DNA from: Lachnospiraceae bacterium | Lineage (GTDB): Bacteria > Bacillota > Clostridia > Lachnospirales > Lachnospiraceae | Reading direction: 5' to 3' | Assembly (NCBI GenBank): GCA_017623295.1 | Contig: JAGAPK010000033.1 | Span: forward strand, 1 to 64,000 | Length of the DNA stretch: 64,000 nucleotides | Shown here: in pieces, positions 16,244 through 26,105 of the stretch | Numbering within the stretch: the stretch's first letter is position 1 | Layout: every line of letters begins with the position of its first letter | Made by a program: the position numbers and the translations under genes | Notes under the pieces: generated by a model | The model's input: only the letters and a program-made list of their open reading frames with translations | Told to the model about the DNA's origin: nothing | Database searches by the model: none

Positions 16244-19200
16244 ATGAAGATAACAATGGATAAAAGAAGAGTGAAAAATATATTACATAAAATAACAGCA
16301 TACCTTCTTATCGCTTGTATGATTTTTGGCACTAATACCATGTCGGTTTCAGCCACAACCGATACAACAAATAGTGGAATAAACGCGCTGACAACCGGTG
16401 AGCCGGAAACTGGAACGAATGAAGGAGATATAGAAACGAATGAAGACGTATCTCCTGAAGGTGGTAGTGAAAATGGTGCAGTTGAAGATGGCGGACAAGA
16501 ATCGAATACTGACGAAGATACACCGAACGTAGAAGAAACACCTGATAAGGAAGGTTCGAATGGTAATGAGGAATCAACTGACAACGAAGAAACAGAGAAT
16601 GAAACAGAATCGGATGAGGAGTCTGACAGCGAAGATATAGAAGATACGGAAGAGGAAACAGATGAAGAAGATCTACTTGAAGAGGAAGTAGACGAAGAAG
16701 AAATAATTGAGGAAGAACTGGACGAGGAAAATCCGGAAGAAAATGATGCGATTGCGGCAGCAGAGAGCGCGTTTGCAGATATTCTGGCACAGAAAGATAT
16801 GATGGCACTTATTTATCTGACGGATGTGTATCATGTACGCAGTCAGGCAGATGAAGCCAGTGAAACGGTAGCTGAATTGGAAAGTGGACAGACTGTTTAT
16901 TTACGAGGTGTTACGATTACAGAATCGCAGATTTGGTATCGGGTGCAATTTTGGGTGAATGGTACAGAACAAGAAGGTTATGTATTACGTGATTATCTGG
17001 CATATGCAGATGAAGACTGGCGTGCATGGGAGAATGAATACCTTAATAGCCTGATGGAAGAAAATAAGATAAACAGTGCTGCAATTGGCGGTATTAGTGC
17101 ATACTCGACTTCTTATGAAGATGTGGAGGCATTTCCGGCAGGTTATCAGAGTGCATTATTGAAACTGAAGGAAACACATCCAAACTGGATTTTTGTGCCC
17201 CTGAATACCAAACTGGATTTTAATACAGTGGTTTCTAAGCAGATGGGTGAACGAAGCCTGATTCAGAAGACATCCAGTAATTCGTCCAAAGGATGGGTTG
17301 GTGCTTCATGTCCGAGTGAAAGCGGCTGGTATTATGCAACGGAAGATGCGGTGGCATATTACTTGAATCCTTGCAATTTTCTGACGGAAACTTATATTTT
17401 CCAGTTTGAGCAGCTGACCTTTAATTCTTCTTACCATTCCGAAGCGGCAGTGCAAAGCTTCCTAAATTCTACCTTTATGAAAGGAACTATACCGGGGGAA
17501 AATCAAACTTATGCACAAGCTTTTTATCAGATTGGTAAGGACAGAAAATTAAGTCCGATTCATCTGGCATCCCGCGTGTATCAGGAGCAGGGACAGGGAA
17601 ATTCTGCATTGATTTCGGGTACATATAGTGGATACGAAGGCTATTATAATTATTTTAACGTAGGTGTGTATGGATCTTCCACAACGGAGAAGGTAGTCAG
17701 AGGTCTGACTTATGCCAAAAGCCAAGGCTGGAATACCAGGTATTTATCTCTGAAGGGTGGAGCGGCAACCATTGGTAATAATTATATTCGCAAATGTCAG
17801 GATACGATTTATCTGGAAAAATTTAATGTGGATTCCAATTCACCATATGGTTTGTACAATCATCAGTATATGCAGAATATACAGGCGCCGGCAAGTGAAG
17901 CTTCCACAACCAAGAAAATGTATACCAATGCAGGCAGTCTGAACTCTGCATTTGTATTTAAAATTCCGGTTTATCAAAACATGCCGGGGCTGAAACTGGA
18001 CCAAACACAGGTTACTATGAATAAGGGCGAAAGTGTTACATTGACAGCTTCTGTGAATGGAACAGGTTTAGATAGCTCCAAGGTAACATGGACAAGTGAT
18101 GATACTACGGTGGCAACCGTAGCAAATGGAACAATTACTGCCCAGAATGTAGGAACTGCCAATATTACAGCATCCTATGAAGGAAATGCGGTAGTGTGTA
18201 AAGTAACTGTGAATAATCATTTGAGTGGGATTTCCTTTGAGCAAGAGGAGTACATTCTAAGAAGACCTGACACGGTAGTAACGGATGGAGAAAATTTAAG
18301 TACGGAAGCAGATGATAATGTATCTACGATAGCATTGCAAGTGATTTTTGAACCGGAAGATACGACAGATGATAAAACAATCGCATGGAGTTCTTCGAAT
18401 AAGAAGATAGCCACAGTAGATGCCAATGGTGTTGTGACGGCAATTGCAACCGGAGAAGCAACAATTACTGCGAAAGCGACAAAGGCAGGCAATAAAATAG
18501 CGACCTGTAAAGTAAAAGTTATTGCACCGATTTATCAGATGGAATTGACGAATGCTTCAGCATCCGACACGATTCTGGTGGGACAGAGTGTTAATTTAAC
18601 AGCTGAATATTGGCCGAAAAATACTACCTCCAGTACGGAAGTGACATGGAGCAGTTCGGATACGAATGTAGCAACTGTAACCAAAGGCAAAGTGGAGGGA
18701 ATCAGTGCAGGTACTGCAACGATTCGCGCAGAAGCAGCCGGATATTCTGCAACCTATGACATTACTGTGGAAGAAAGTACAGTAACTTTCATGAACCCAT
18801 ATTCCGAAGTTTCGTTAAAAACGATGAAGGTTGTTTATGGGCAGAAACTGACAGAAGAAGATTTTCCAGAGATAGAAACGCCGGAGGAAGAAATTTTTAT
18901 CGGCTGGTATACACAAGAAGATGGGGCAGGAACAAAGATTGATACAGAAACACAGATTTTCCAGAAGGAAACGGTGCTCTACCCATATTTTGAAATATCG
19001 GGAAAAGGATTTTATGTGGTTCCGGTAGGTGATCAGACTTATACGGGAAGTGCTATTAAACCGAAGATTCAGGTATACGATGGTATTTCCTATGAGGATG
19101 GTAGTAAGGAACTTATCTTGTTGGAACTGAACAAGGATTACACAGTAACCTATAAATACAACACGAATGTAAATGGTGAAAGTAAAAATAAACCAACCAT

Positions 19201-20974
19201 TACGGTAAAAGGTAAGGGAAATTATGCTGGAACGGAGTATGCATATTTTAATATTGTACCAAAACAGCTGACAGATACGGATATTACGGTAGCGAATCTG
19301 ACGGCGGCATACACCGGCAAAGTAATCAAGAGCAATCCGGTCGTTTATCGCAATGGAAAGAAACTGGTTAAAAACAGAGATTATACGGTAACTTATCCGC
19401 AAACGGGAAGCGGAGCCTATCAGAAAGCGGGTACTTATCCGATTGTTATTACCGGAAAAGGTGGCTATACCGGTACGCTGACAATTTATGAAACCATTAC
19501 AGCAGATGTATTGATGAGCAAGGTTTCCATTGGTAAAATATCGAATCTGAAATATGATGATGCATTAGTAGATAAAGAAAATGGAATCGGTATTGAACCG
19601 GATGGACTTGTTGTAACCTATAAAGGTAAAAGGCTGGAAGAAAGTACAGACGGTATTAATGGCGATTATACGGTAAAATATTATAATAATATGGCAGTCG
19701 GAACTGCGACGGCAACGATTACTGCTGTGGAAGGCAGTGGTTATACCGGAAGCAAAAGTATTACGTATAAGATTACAGGTACTTCAATTGCTAAAGCAAA
19801 GGTTACCGGACTTGTAGCGAAAACATATACCGGTACAGAAGAAGATATGTGGCAGAAGGATGTTGTGCTGACGTTGAATGGGGAAGAATTGACACCTAGT
19901 ACAGACGGCGGTATAACAGGCGATTATATTGTTTCCTATCAGAATACGCATAAAGTCGGAAATGCAACGATTAGTTTCAAAGGCGTAAATGAATATACAG
20001 GAACGATTAAGAAAACATATCGAATCAATGCTTATGATATTGGTACTGATGCAGTATCAGAGACGCCTTCTATAAAATTGCAGTATTATACAGAGAATGA
20101 CAAAGAGAATATACAATCGATTTCTTCTTTGAATGAGATTACTGCATCTTATATGAAAAATGGCACTAAACCGATGGTTCTGCTTTACTTTAATGATATT
20201 GCATTGGTATATGGCAAAGATTATACAATTGCCTATAAGAATAACAATGCGGTTACGACAGAGACTATGAAAGCCAATAAACTGCCAACCATTACCATTA
20301 CCGGCAAAGGTAATTATAAAGGCAAAATAACAGGTAATTTCCGGATAACAGATGGTGACATGTCTGATGCAAACGGCAAAATCATTATGACGGCAAAAGA
20401 TGTTGTTTATAAGAATAAGAAAAATGCTTATAAAACAACAGTTGTACTGACGGATGCAAACGGCAAAAAACTGCAGGCAGGAAAAGATTATGAGAAAACT
20501 TTGATTTATACCTATGCAGAAGATACATTCCTGTGTGGAACAGATGGCGGTATTATTGTAAGAAATGCGGGAGAACTGGTGGAAAGTACTGATATACCGG
20601 ATGCAGGAACTACTATCAAGGTTACAGTAAAGGGCAAGGGTGCATATGCCGGTGGAGAAACACAGTCAGAGTTATCGACTACTTATCGTATTACTTCGGC
20701 AGATATTTCAAAAGCAAAAGTAAAAGTATCAGCTAAAGTATACAACAACGGCAGACCGGTAACACTGACCGAGGAGAATCTAGTGATTACTTTGAATGGT
20801 GCAACCTTAAAACTTGGTGAGGATTATGTCATTGATGAAACGACATATACGAATAACACCAAAAAAGGAAAAGCGACTGTTGTCATAAAAGGAACCGGTA
20901 ATTATGGCGGTACAAAGAAGATAACCTTTACGATTGGTAGCAAAACTTTAGTCTGGTGGAAAAATCTGTTATAA
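16244..20974 (+). CDS. Giant secreted surface protein with SH3, glucosaminidase and Ig-like/repeat domains
   Basis: Secreted protein of 1576 residues. A basic N terminus and hydrophobic stretch end near SVSA (about residue 37), then a long Glu/Asp/Ser/Thr linker runs to about 160. An SH3-like segment (YHVRSQADEASETVAELESG, then WYRVQFWVNG) follows. Next is a glucosaminidase-type domain with ESGWYYATEDAVAYYLNP, ASRVYQEQGQGN and YNYFNVG, which cuts peptidoglycan glycan strands in relatives. Then come three Big_2-type Ig-like domains (VTWTSDDTTVATV, IAWSSSNKKIATV, VTWSSSDTNVATV), an InlB-type repeat with FIGWYTQEDGAGTKI, and a series of DYTVTYKYN...GKGNYAG-like repeats. AGGTGGAG 8 bases upstream selects ATG 16244 over 16211. 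It probably remodels or anchors in the wall. Confidence 0.85.
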   Translation: MKITMDKRRVKNILHKITAYLLIACMIFGTNTMSVSATTDTTNSGINALTTGEPETGTNEGDIETNEDVSPEGGSENGAVEDGGQESNTDEDTPNVEETPDKEGSNGNEESTDNEETENETESDEESDSEDIEDTEEETDEEDLLEEEVDEEEIIEEELDEENPEENDAIAAAESAFADILAQKDMMALIYLTDVYHVRSQADEASETVAELESGQTVYLRGVTITESQIWYRVQFWVNGTEQEGYVLRDYLAYADEDWRAWENEYLNSLMEENKINSAAIGGISAYSTSYEDVEAFPAGYQSALLKLKETHPNWIFVPLNTKLDFNTVVSKQMGERSLIQKTSSNSSKGWVGASCPSESGWYYATEDAVAYYLNPCNFLTETYIFQFEQLTFNSSYHSEAAVQSFLNSTFMKGTIPGENQTYAQAFYQIGKDRKLSPIHLASRVYQEQGQGNSALISGTYSGYEGYYNYFNVGVYGSSTTEKVVRGLTYAKSQGWNTRYLSLKGGAATIGNNYIRKCQDTIYLEKFNVDSNSPYGLYNHQYMQNIQAPASEASTTKKMYTNAGSLNSAFVFKIPVYQNMPGLKLDQTQVTMNKGESVTLTASVNGTGLDSSKVTWTSDDTTVATVANGTITAQNVGTANITASYEGNAVVCKVTVNNHLSGISFEQEEYILRRPDTVVTDGENLSTEADDNVSTIALQVIFEPEDTTDDKTIAWSSSNKKIATVDANGVVTAIATGEATITAKATKAGNKIATCKVKVIAPIYQMELTNASASDTILVGQSVNLTAEYWPKNTTSSTEVTWSSSDTNVATVTKGKVEGISAGTATIRAEAAGYSATYDITVEESTVTFMNPYSEVSLKTMKVVYGQKLTEEDFPEIETPEEEIFIGWYTQEDGAGTKIDTETQIFQKETVLYPYFEISGKGFYVVPVGDQTYTGSAIKPKIQVYDGISYEDGSKELILLELNKDYTVTYKYNTNVNGESKNKPTITVKGKGNYAGTEYAYFNIVPKQLTDTDITVANLTAAYTGKVIKSNPVVYRNGKKLVKNRDYTVTYPQTGSGAYQKAGTYPIVITGKGGYTGTLTIYETITADVLMSKVSIGKISNLKYDDALVDKENGIGIEPDGLVVTYKGKRLEESTDGINGDYTVKYYNNMAVGTATATITAVEGSGYTGSKSITYKITGTSIAKAKVTGLVAKTYTGTEEDMWQKDVVLTLNGEELTPSTDGGITGDYIVSYQNTHKVGNATISFKGVNEYTGTIKKTYRINAYDIGTDAVSETPSIKLQYYTENDKENIQSISSLNEITASYMKNGTKPMVLLYFNDIALVYGKDYTIAYKNNNAVTTETMKANKLPTITITGKGNYKGKITGNFRITDGDMSDANGKIIMTAKDVVYKNKKNAYKTTVVLTDANGKKLQAGKDYEKTLIYTYAEDTFLCGTDGGIIVRNAGELVESTDIPDAGTTIKVTVKGKGAYAGGETQSELSTTYRITSADISKAKVKVSAKVYNNGRPVTLTEENLVITLNGATLKLGEDYVIDETTYTNNTKKGKATVVIKGTGNYGGTKKITFTIGSKTLVWWKNLL

Positions 20975-20985
20975 ATATTGTTTTA

Positions 20986-21030
20986 AAAAGCACGATATGG
21001 ATGCAATATATTCCATATTGTGCTTTTTTT
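20986..21030 (+). terminator. Rho-independent terminator
   Basis: AAAAGCACGATATGGA at 20986-21001 pairs with TCCATATTGTGCTTTT at 21012-21027 (16 pairs with one G-T), followed by further T residues. It ends the transcript of the first giant secreted protein. Confidence 0.85.
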
Positions 21031-21042
21031 ATCTACTATATC

Positions 21043-21071
21043 TTGTATAGTTGAGAATAAATTGGTATAAT
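21043..21071 (+). promoter_or_regulatory. Sigma-A type promoter of the second secreted-protein gene
   Basis: TTGTAT at 21043-21048 and TATAAT at 21066-21071 are 17 bases apart. They lie just after the preceding terminator and 69 bases before the start codon at 21140. Confidence 0.65.
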
Positions 21072-21139
21072 TTAGATTGGTTCATTATTAACAATTATTA
21101 TTAGAAATAATTAGCATAGGATAAAAGGTGGAGGAACAG

Positions 21140-24100
21140 ATGAAAAAGAGAAGAGTATTTGCACTATTTCTTGCGTTGAGTATTGCGTTTAGTTCTAACG
21201 GTTTTACAGTTTTGGCATCAGAAACCAATCCGACAGGAAGTACTGTGAGTACTGTTGTGGAAGAAACAACAGTGACGGAAGAAACTGAAAATTCGACGGA
21301 ATCAGGTGCCGGCGACGAAACCGGAACAGAAGGCGAAACCAGAACAGAAGGTGAAAACGGAAGCGGCGAAGGAACCGGAACAGAAAGCGAAACCGGAAGC
21401 AGCGAAGGAACCGGAACAGAAGGCGAAGCCGGAAGCAACGAAGGAACCGGAACAGAAGGCGAAACCGGAAGCGGCGAAGGAACTGGAACAGAAGGCGAAA
21501 CCGGAAGCAGTGAAGAAACTGGAACAGAAGGCGAAACCGGAAGCAGTGAAGGAACCGGAACAGAAAGCGAAACCGGAAGTGGTGAAGATACCGAAATAGA
21601 AGAAGATACAGAAGGGGAAGACGAAACCGAGGAAGATTCTGAAGCAGAAGAAGAGACCGAGGAAGAAACTTCTGAAGAAGAGGAAGAATTAGAAGAAGAC
21701 CCAACAAAGGTGAAAGAGGGGGAAGTGAGCACTGCACCAAGAATGCTTTCTTTTACAGATGAAGTTGGTATGGTAATTACTTACGATGCGAATGAAGCAG
21801 CAGCATATCAGTACACAGTCTCCAATGGTGTTCTGACTGGCATTACAACAGAATCCGGTGCTGCAGTATCTGGTAACGTAGTTATTGCTGCCGATCAGGG
21901 AATTACTTCTATTGGTGAAAATGCGTTCAAAGGAAATACAGGAATTACATATGTGAAGCTGCCAAGCGGTGTGACAAGCATTGCTGCAAATGCATTTAAT
22001 GGTTGTACTTCTTTGAAGGGTATTACAATTCCGAATGGAACGGTAACAATTGGAGATAGTGCGTTTGAAGGCTGTAGCGCAATGACACAGTTAGCACTTC
22101 CGAAAACAATTACAAGCATTGGTAGTAAAGCATTTTATAATAACAGCAGATTGTTTATGGTATATATGAAGGATGCTTCTTATAGCCAGATGACAACAAT
22201 CGGTGATTCAGCTTTTTATGGTTGTAGTGTTCTGGCACAGTTTTGTTCTGATACAGAATTTATTCTGCCGGGAGCGTTACAGTCAATTGGTGCATCTGCT
22301 TTTTACAATTGTCGTTCTATCAAAACGGTAACATTACCTAATACAGTTACATCCTTAGGTAATAGTGTATTTTATAATTGTACATCTTTAACGGATGTTA
22401 CTTTATCAACAGGTTTATCTGTGATTCCACAGTATGCATTTTCCGGATGTAGTCGTCTGGCATCTGTGAAATTTGCAAACGGAAATACAACAATTGACAG
22501 TTATGCTTTCCAGGGATGTTATGCACTGGGCGGAATAACTTTCCCATTTACTATGGCAGAATTGAAATCATACGCCTTTTTAGGCTGTTCCAGTTTGAAG
22601 GCAGTAGAGATTCCGAATGGTATGTTAGTATTTGGTGAAAATGCTTTTCCGGATATCGATACTTTATACCTGATTGGTTATAAAGGTTCTACTGCAGAAG
22701 CTTATGCAGCAAAATGTAACATTAACTTTACAGCATTAAATGATACAGAAACAGTACAGTATTTTACATATACAGTCAAAGTATCCGGTTCGGGCAGTGG
22801 AAGTCTGAACGTAACCTGTTCCGATAAAAAGACTGATCCGAACAAGAAAAACAGCAATCAGGGTGTAAAAGCCGGAGAAGAAATTTATGTAGGTGTTGTA
22901 ACATCCTCTTCCAGTAAGCTGGTAGAAGGTTCTTTGAAATGTAACGGTACTGAGATTAAGAAGAACAGTAGCGGTTATTATGTGTTTACTATGCCAAATG
23001 GTGGTGCACTGATTACAGCAGAATTTGAGAGTACCGGTGCGAATGCAACAATTAATGGTCTTGCAGAGAATGTTGAAGTAGAATTGTCTAATGGAAATGA
23101 ACTGAAAATTGGACAGTATACCAGATTGTTCCTATTAGATACAAGCTCAGAAGACAATAGTCCGATTGCATCCTCCAAGATTACTTTTAAGTCCAATAAA
23201 CCAAAGATTGCATCCGTAACCTCCACAGGTATGATTAAGGCATTGGCAAAAGGTGATGCAAAAATCACAGCAACTGTAAAAGGTGGCGATGGACAATATA
23301 TTACCAAAGAGGTAGTTATAAGTGTTGTTCAGGTTGATGTTGAATCCATTAAACTGAAACTTTCTTCCTATGATTCTAATATTATGGAAGTGATTGAAAA
23401 TACCGGAGAAGTAGCGGTTGCAGCAGTTGATCAGACGGCTGTTAAGACGGCGAAATCCTTCCAGATGAAGGCAACTGCTTATGATGCAGATGATGATGAT
23501 ATGTCAGTTGCTTTGAAATGGACAAGTAGTGATGCGAAAGTAGCGAAGCTGACAAAAGCTTCTACCACAGATGCTGACCCATATAATACGATTACAATTC
23601 CGGCAAATGCAAGTGGTGAAGCAACCATTACTGTAACAGCAACCAATGCTGATAAAACAGTAGTAACGCAGAAATTTATTGTTAGTGTAAGAGATTACAC
23701 ACCAAGATTAGCATCTTCTGCAATTACACTTAATCCAAATCAGACACAGGGAGCTGTTTTAGAGGTTATAAGTGCATATGATAGAACAGTAGATGCGGAT
23801 ACCGTGAAGCTTGTTTATGCGGATACTGAGAATGATTCCAGTGACTTCAGCTTGACATATGATGAAGAAAACAGTACAGATACTTGTGCAAGATTTTATG
23901 TGAAAGCGGCATATGATACACTGGAAGATGGTAAATATTCAGTTAAAGTAAGTGTTAACAATAAGAAATATATGATTCCGTTAACAATTACCGTAAAAAG
24001 AAGTGTGCCGAATCCAAAAGTAAAAATTGATACAAAAACTAAAATTAATCTGTTCTATGCAAATGATGGAACACAGATAAAACCAGTTATCAGTAACCTT

Positions 24101-26041
24101 GGCACGGTAACAGTTTCTGAATATAGTCTGGAACCATTGTCAGATTCCGATGATGATAAATTATTTACTGAAAATTTCCAGATTGATCCAACCACAGGTG
24201 TTATTACTCAGAAGAGTACAAATATGCAGTACACCAGCAAGAAAAAACCAGCTGTAACAGGATATCTGGTAATAAAATATGATGGTTATCAGAACAAAAT
24301 AGAAAAGAAATTTAAGATTACCATTCCAACTACAACATCGAAGCCGTCTTATCAGTTAAATAAGACATCGGACACTTATAATATGGTGGTATCTGACGAG
24401 CAGACGGTAACGATTCAGTTATTGGATAAGAAGACCAAGAAAAAAGTTACACTGGATGATACTTATACCGTTACAAACCTGGCAAGTAGTACAACACAGT
24501 CTGTTGATAGTTGTATAATCAATGGGAATGGAGAGATTGAACTTACCATTCGTAGAAATCCGTCTGCCGGCAAAGTTAACTTGAAACTTACGAATAGCGC
24601 TTGGGCAGCAGGACAGTCATTTACTTATACTTATACGCTGAAAACAACAGCAAGTGATCCGAAGATTACATTGAAAAACACAACGGTAAGTCTGAATAAG
24701 GCTTATCCGGAACAGACAGCAGAGTTTAGTTTGAAGTCAAACCAGTATGATACCGAAATTGCACCGGATCAGACATTTACGGCAAATTCTAATACGAAGA
24801 ATGCGGCGCAGTATGATAAACTTCAAGTAACCTATGAAAATGGCAAAGGAACGGTTGCAATATTAGATAATTCCATTACAAATGGTACATATCGATTTAC
24901 AAGTTATATTTATAAGATTAACGCGAGAGGTAACAGAGTACAGACAAACAATAAAGTAACATTGATTGTCAAAGTATCAGAAAGCAAACCGACTGTAACA
25001 GTCAAAGGAACGGTTGCGCTGAATCTTGTGGCTACAGATGAGGATTATAATTATGTAGAAACCTCTGAATTAGCACTTACGGTTAAAAACTTACCGGCAG
25101 GATATGCACTTAATGAAACAACAACGCTTAATACAATTGCTTGTACAACTAAAGGTGCAGCCGGAATGGAAGATAATTTCAAATGGGATATTGAAGACGG
25201 TAAGCTGAAAATTTCTCTGTTAAATGAAGTGGCTGCCAAAACATATACCTTTGAAATGACACCAACTTTTGATTTGGCAGATGGTGACAATACAATTACT
25301 GCGAAATCTAAAATCAAGTTTAATGTTCGTATATACAAAGGAACGATTTCTGTGAATCTGACAGCAAGAGGTAAAATAAATCTGTTAGATAGAGCAGGTG
25401 GAGTATATACAGATAAAAACTGCATTACCTATACACCGACCTTAAAGAATCTGAAGGATACGGTTGTGGAGGCTAAGATTTATGATGCGGCAGACGGTAT
25501 GCCACAGTGTGGAGATCCGGAAAGTGAATATTTTGATATAGAGGTAATAAACGGTAAACTTTATGTGGCACCAAAAGAAGGTGTTGAGATTGAGAACAAT
25601 AAATCTTATAAAATAAAGATTTGGATGAAGCTTAACGATTACGAGTTCGCAGATGATGATGGTGGTATCTGGTTCTCCAGAGTATTGCTTATCAGAACAG
25701 CACAGACATTACCGAAGGTAACAACAAATAAAACAGATTTGAATCTGTATCTTTCCAATAAAAACTACACCACTACCTTTACAGTAACGCCGAAGGAAGG
25801 AAGTGTTGGAAAGATTTCGAAAGTAGTTTTTGGTGACAAGGATGAGAAATCAGCAGACTCTTTTGAAGTTATTTCTGTACCACAGGCAGATGGTTCTGTA
25901 AAAGTTACCGTGAAACTGAAGAATACCGTTTCTTACGCATGTAATTCTAAGAATAAAATTAAGATGTATGTTATGTACGAAGGACAGGGCGTAAAGACAA
26001 GCGGCACCGCAATTACAATGAACTTCAAGATTAACAAATAA
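21140..26041 (+). CDS. Giant secreted protein with BspA-type leucine-rich repeats and Ig-like domains
   Basis: Secreted protein of 1633 residues. The signal peptide MKKRRVFALFLALSIAFSSN ends near VLA (about residue 27). A low-complexity Gly/Thr/Glu/Ser region to about 195 holds six perfect-length 12-residue repeats. BspA-type (LRR_5) leucine-rich repeats fill about 225-540, with units such as ITSIGENAFKG, VTSIAANAFNGC and VTIGDSAFEGC. The rest is built of Ig-like modules, including a Big_2 unit (KPKIASVTSTGMIKALAKGD) and many strands rich in Lys and Thr. There is no LPXTG at the C terminus. GGTGGAGG upstream selects ATG 21140. Such proteins usually mediate adhesion or matrix assembly. The same E-rich linker type in the previous gene suggests a related pair. 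Confidence 0.85.
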   Translation: MKKRRVFALFLALSIAFSSNGFTVLASETNPTGSTVSTVVEETTVTEETENSTESGAGDETGTEGETRTEGENGSGEGTGTESETGSSEGTGTEGEAGSNEGTGTEGETGSGEGTGTEGETGSSEETGTEGETGSSEGTGTESETGSGEDTEIEEDTEGEDETEEDSEAEEETEEETSEEEEELEEDPTKVKEGEVSTAPRMLSFTDEVGMVITYDANEAAAYQYTVSNGVLTGITTESGAAVSGNVVIAADQGITSIGENAFKGNTGITYVKLPSGVTSIAANAFNGCTSLKGITIPNGTVTIGDSAFEGCSAMTQLALPKTITSIGSKAFYNNSRLFMVYMKDASYSQMTTIGDSAFYGCSVLAQFCSDTEFILPGALQSIGASAFYNCRSIKTVTLPNTVTSLGNSVFYNCTSLTDVTLSTGLSVIPQYAFSGCSRLASVKFANGNTTIDSYAFQGCYALGGITFPFTMAELKSYAFLGCSSLKAVEIPNGMLVFGENAFPDIDTLYLIGYKGSTAEAYAAKCNINFTALNDTETVQYFTYTVKVSGSGSGSLNVTCSDKKTDPNKKNSNQGVKAGEEIYVGVVTSSSSKLVEGSLKCNGTEIKKNSSGYYVFTMPNGGALITAEFESTGANATINGLAENVEVELSNGNELKIGQYTRLFLLDTSSEDNSPIASSKITFKSNKPKIASVTSTGMIKALAKGDAKITATVKGGDGQYITKEVVISVVQVDVESIKLKLSSYDSNIMEVIENTGEVAVAAVDQTAVKTAKSFQMKATAYDADDDDMSVALKWTSSDAKVAKLTKASTTDADPYNTITIPANASGEATITVTATNADKTVVTQKFIVSVRDYTPRLASSAITLNPNQTQGAVLEVISAYDRTVDADTVKLVYADTENDSSDFSLTYDEENSTDTCARFYVKAAYDTLEDGKYSVKVSVNNKKYMIPLTITVKRSVPNPKVKIDTKTKINLFYANDGTQIKPVISNLGTVTVSEYSLEPLSDSDDDKLFTENFQIDPTTGVITQKSTNMQYTSKKKPAVTGYLVIKYDGYQNKIEKKFKITIPTTTSKPSYQLNKTSDTYNMVVSDEQTVTIQLLDKKTKKKVTLDDTYTVTNLASSTTQSVDSCIINGNGEIELTIRRNPSAGKVNLKLTNSAWAAGQSFTYTYTLKTTASDPKITLKNTTVSLNKAYPEQTAEFSLKSNQYDTEIAPDQTFTANSNTKNAAQYDKLQVTYENGKGTVAILDNSITNGTYRFTSYIYKINARGNRVQTNNKVTLIVKVSESKPTVTVKGTVALNLVATDEDYNYVETSELALTVKNLPAGYALNETTTLNTIACTTKGAAGMEDNFKWDIEDGKLKISLLNEVAAKTYTFEMTPTFDLADGDNTITAKSKIKFNVRIYKGTISVNLTARGKINLLDRAGGVYTDKNCITYTPTLKNLKDTVVEAKIYDAADGMPQCGDPESEYFDIEVINGKLYVAPKEGVEIENNKSYKIKIWMKLNDYEFADDDGGIWFSRVLLIRTAQTLPKVTTNKTDLNLYLSNKNYTTTFTVTPKEGSVGKISKVVFGDKDEKSADSFEVISVPQADGSVKVTVKLKNTVSYACNSKNKIKMYVMYEGQGVKTSGTAITMNFKINK
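21371..21586 (+). repeat. 36-bp tandem repeat, six units, coding
   Basis: Six units of exactly 36 bases encode 12-residue blocks like GTGTEGETGSGE, with variants SSE, SNE and SGE at the end. A partial, more diverged unit lies just upstream. Copies are nearly identical at DNA level, so the number of units should vary between strains by slippage or recombination. Each unit contains a Ser-x-Glu triplet. Confidence 0.9.
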
Positions 26042-26053
26042 GATGTTTAATAA

Positions 26054-26090
26054 ACAGCACTTGTGAGAAAATTGCAAGTGCTGTCATTTC
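26054..26090 (+). terminator. Hairpin after the second secreted-protein gene
   Basis: ACAGCACTTG at 26054-26063 pairs perfectly with CAAGTGCTGT at 26075-26084. The following T tract is short (CATTTC), so termination may be partial and allow read-through into the VTC gene. Confidence 0.6.
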
Positions 26091-26105
26091 GATAGGAAAA
26101 GGTAA

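Noticed and set aside
16168-16808. Minus-strand frames opposite the acidic linker of the first secreted protein
   Set aside because: Low-complexity complement of Glu/Asp/Ser codons; no start signal; the + strand gene has signal peptide and domains.
18815-19402. Minus-strand frame of 195 codons inside the glucosaminidase-containing gene
   Set aside because: No ribosome site or motif, and it lies within repeat domains of a clear + strand gene.
21371-21586. 36-bp period resembling CRISPR repeat length
   Set aside because: Units are directly adjacent without spacers and encode an in-frame 12-residue protein repeat.
21088-21740. Long minus-strand frames rich in Ser/Pro/Val and Arg/Phe/Leu, and a Lys/Glu-rich + frame at 21306-21599
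   Set aside because: They are shadows of the 36-bp coding repeats and acidic linker of the secreted protein; period-36 DNA keeps other frames open. No ribosome sites.
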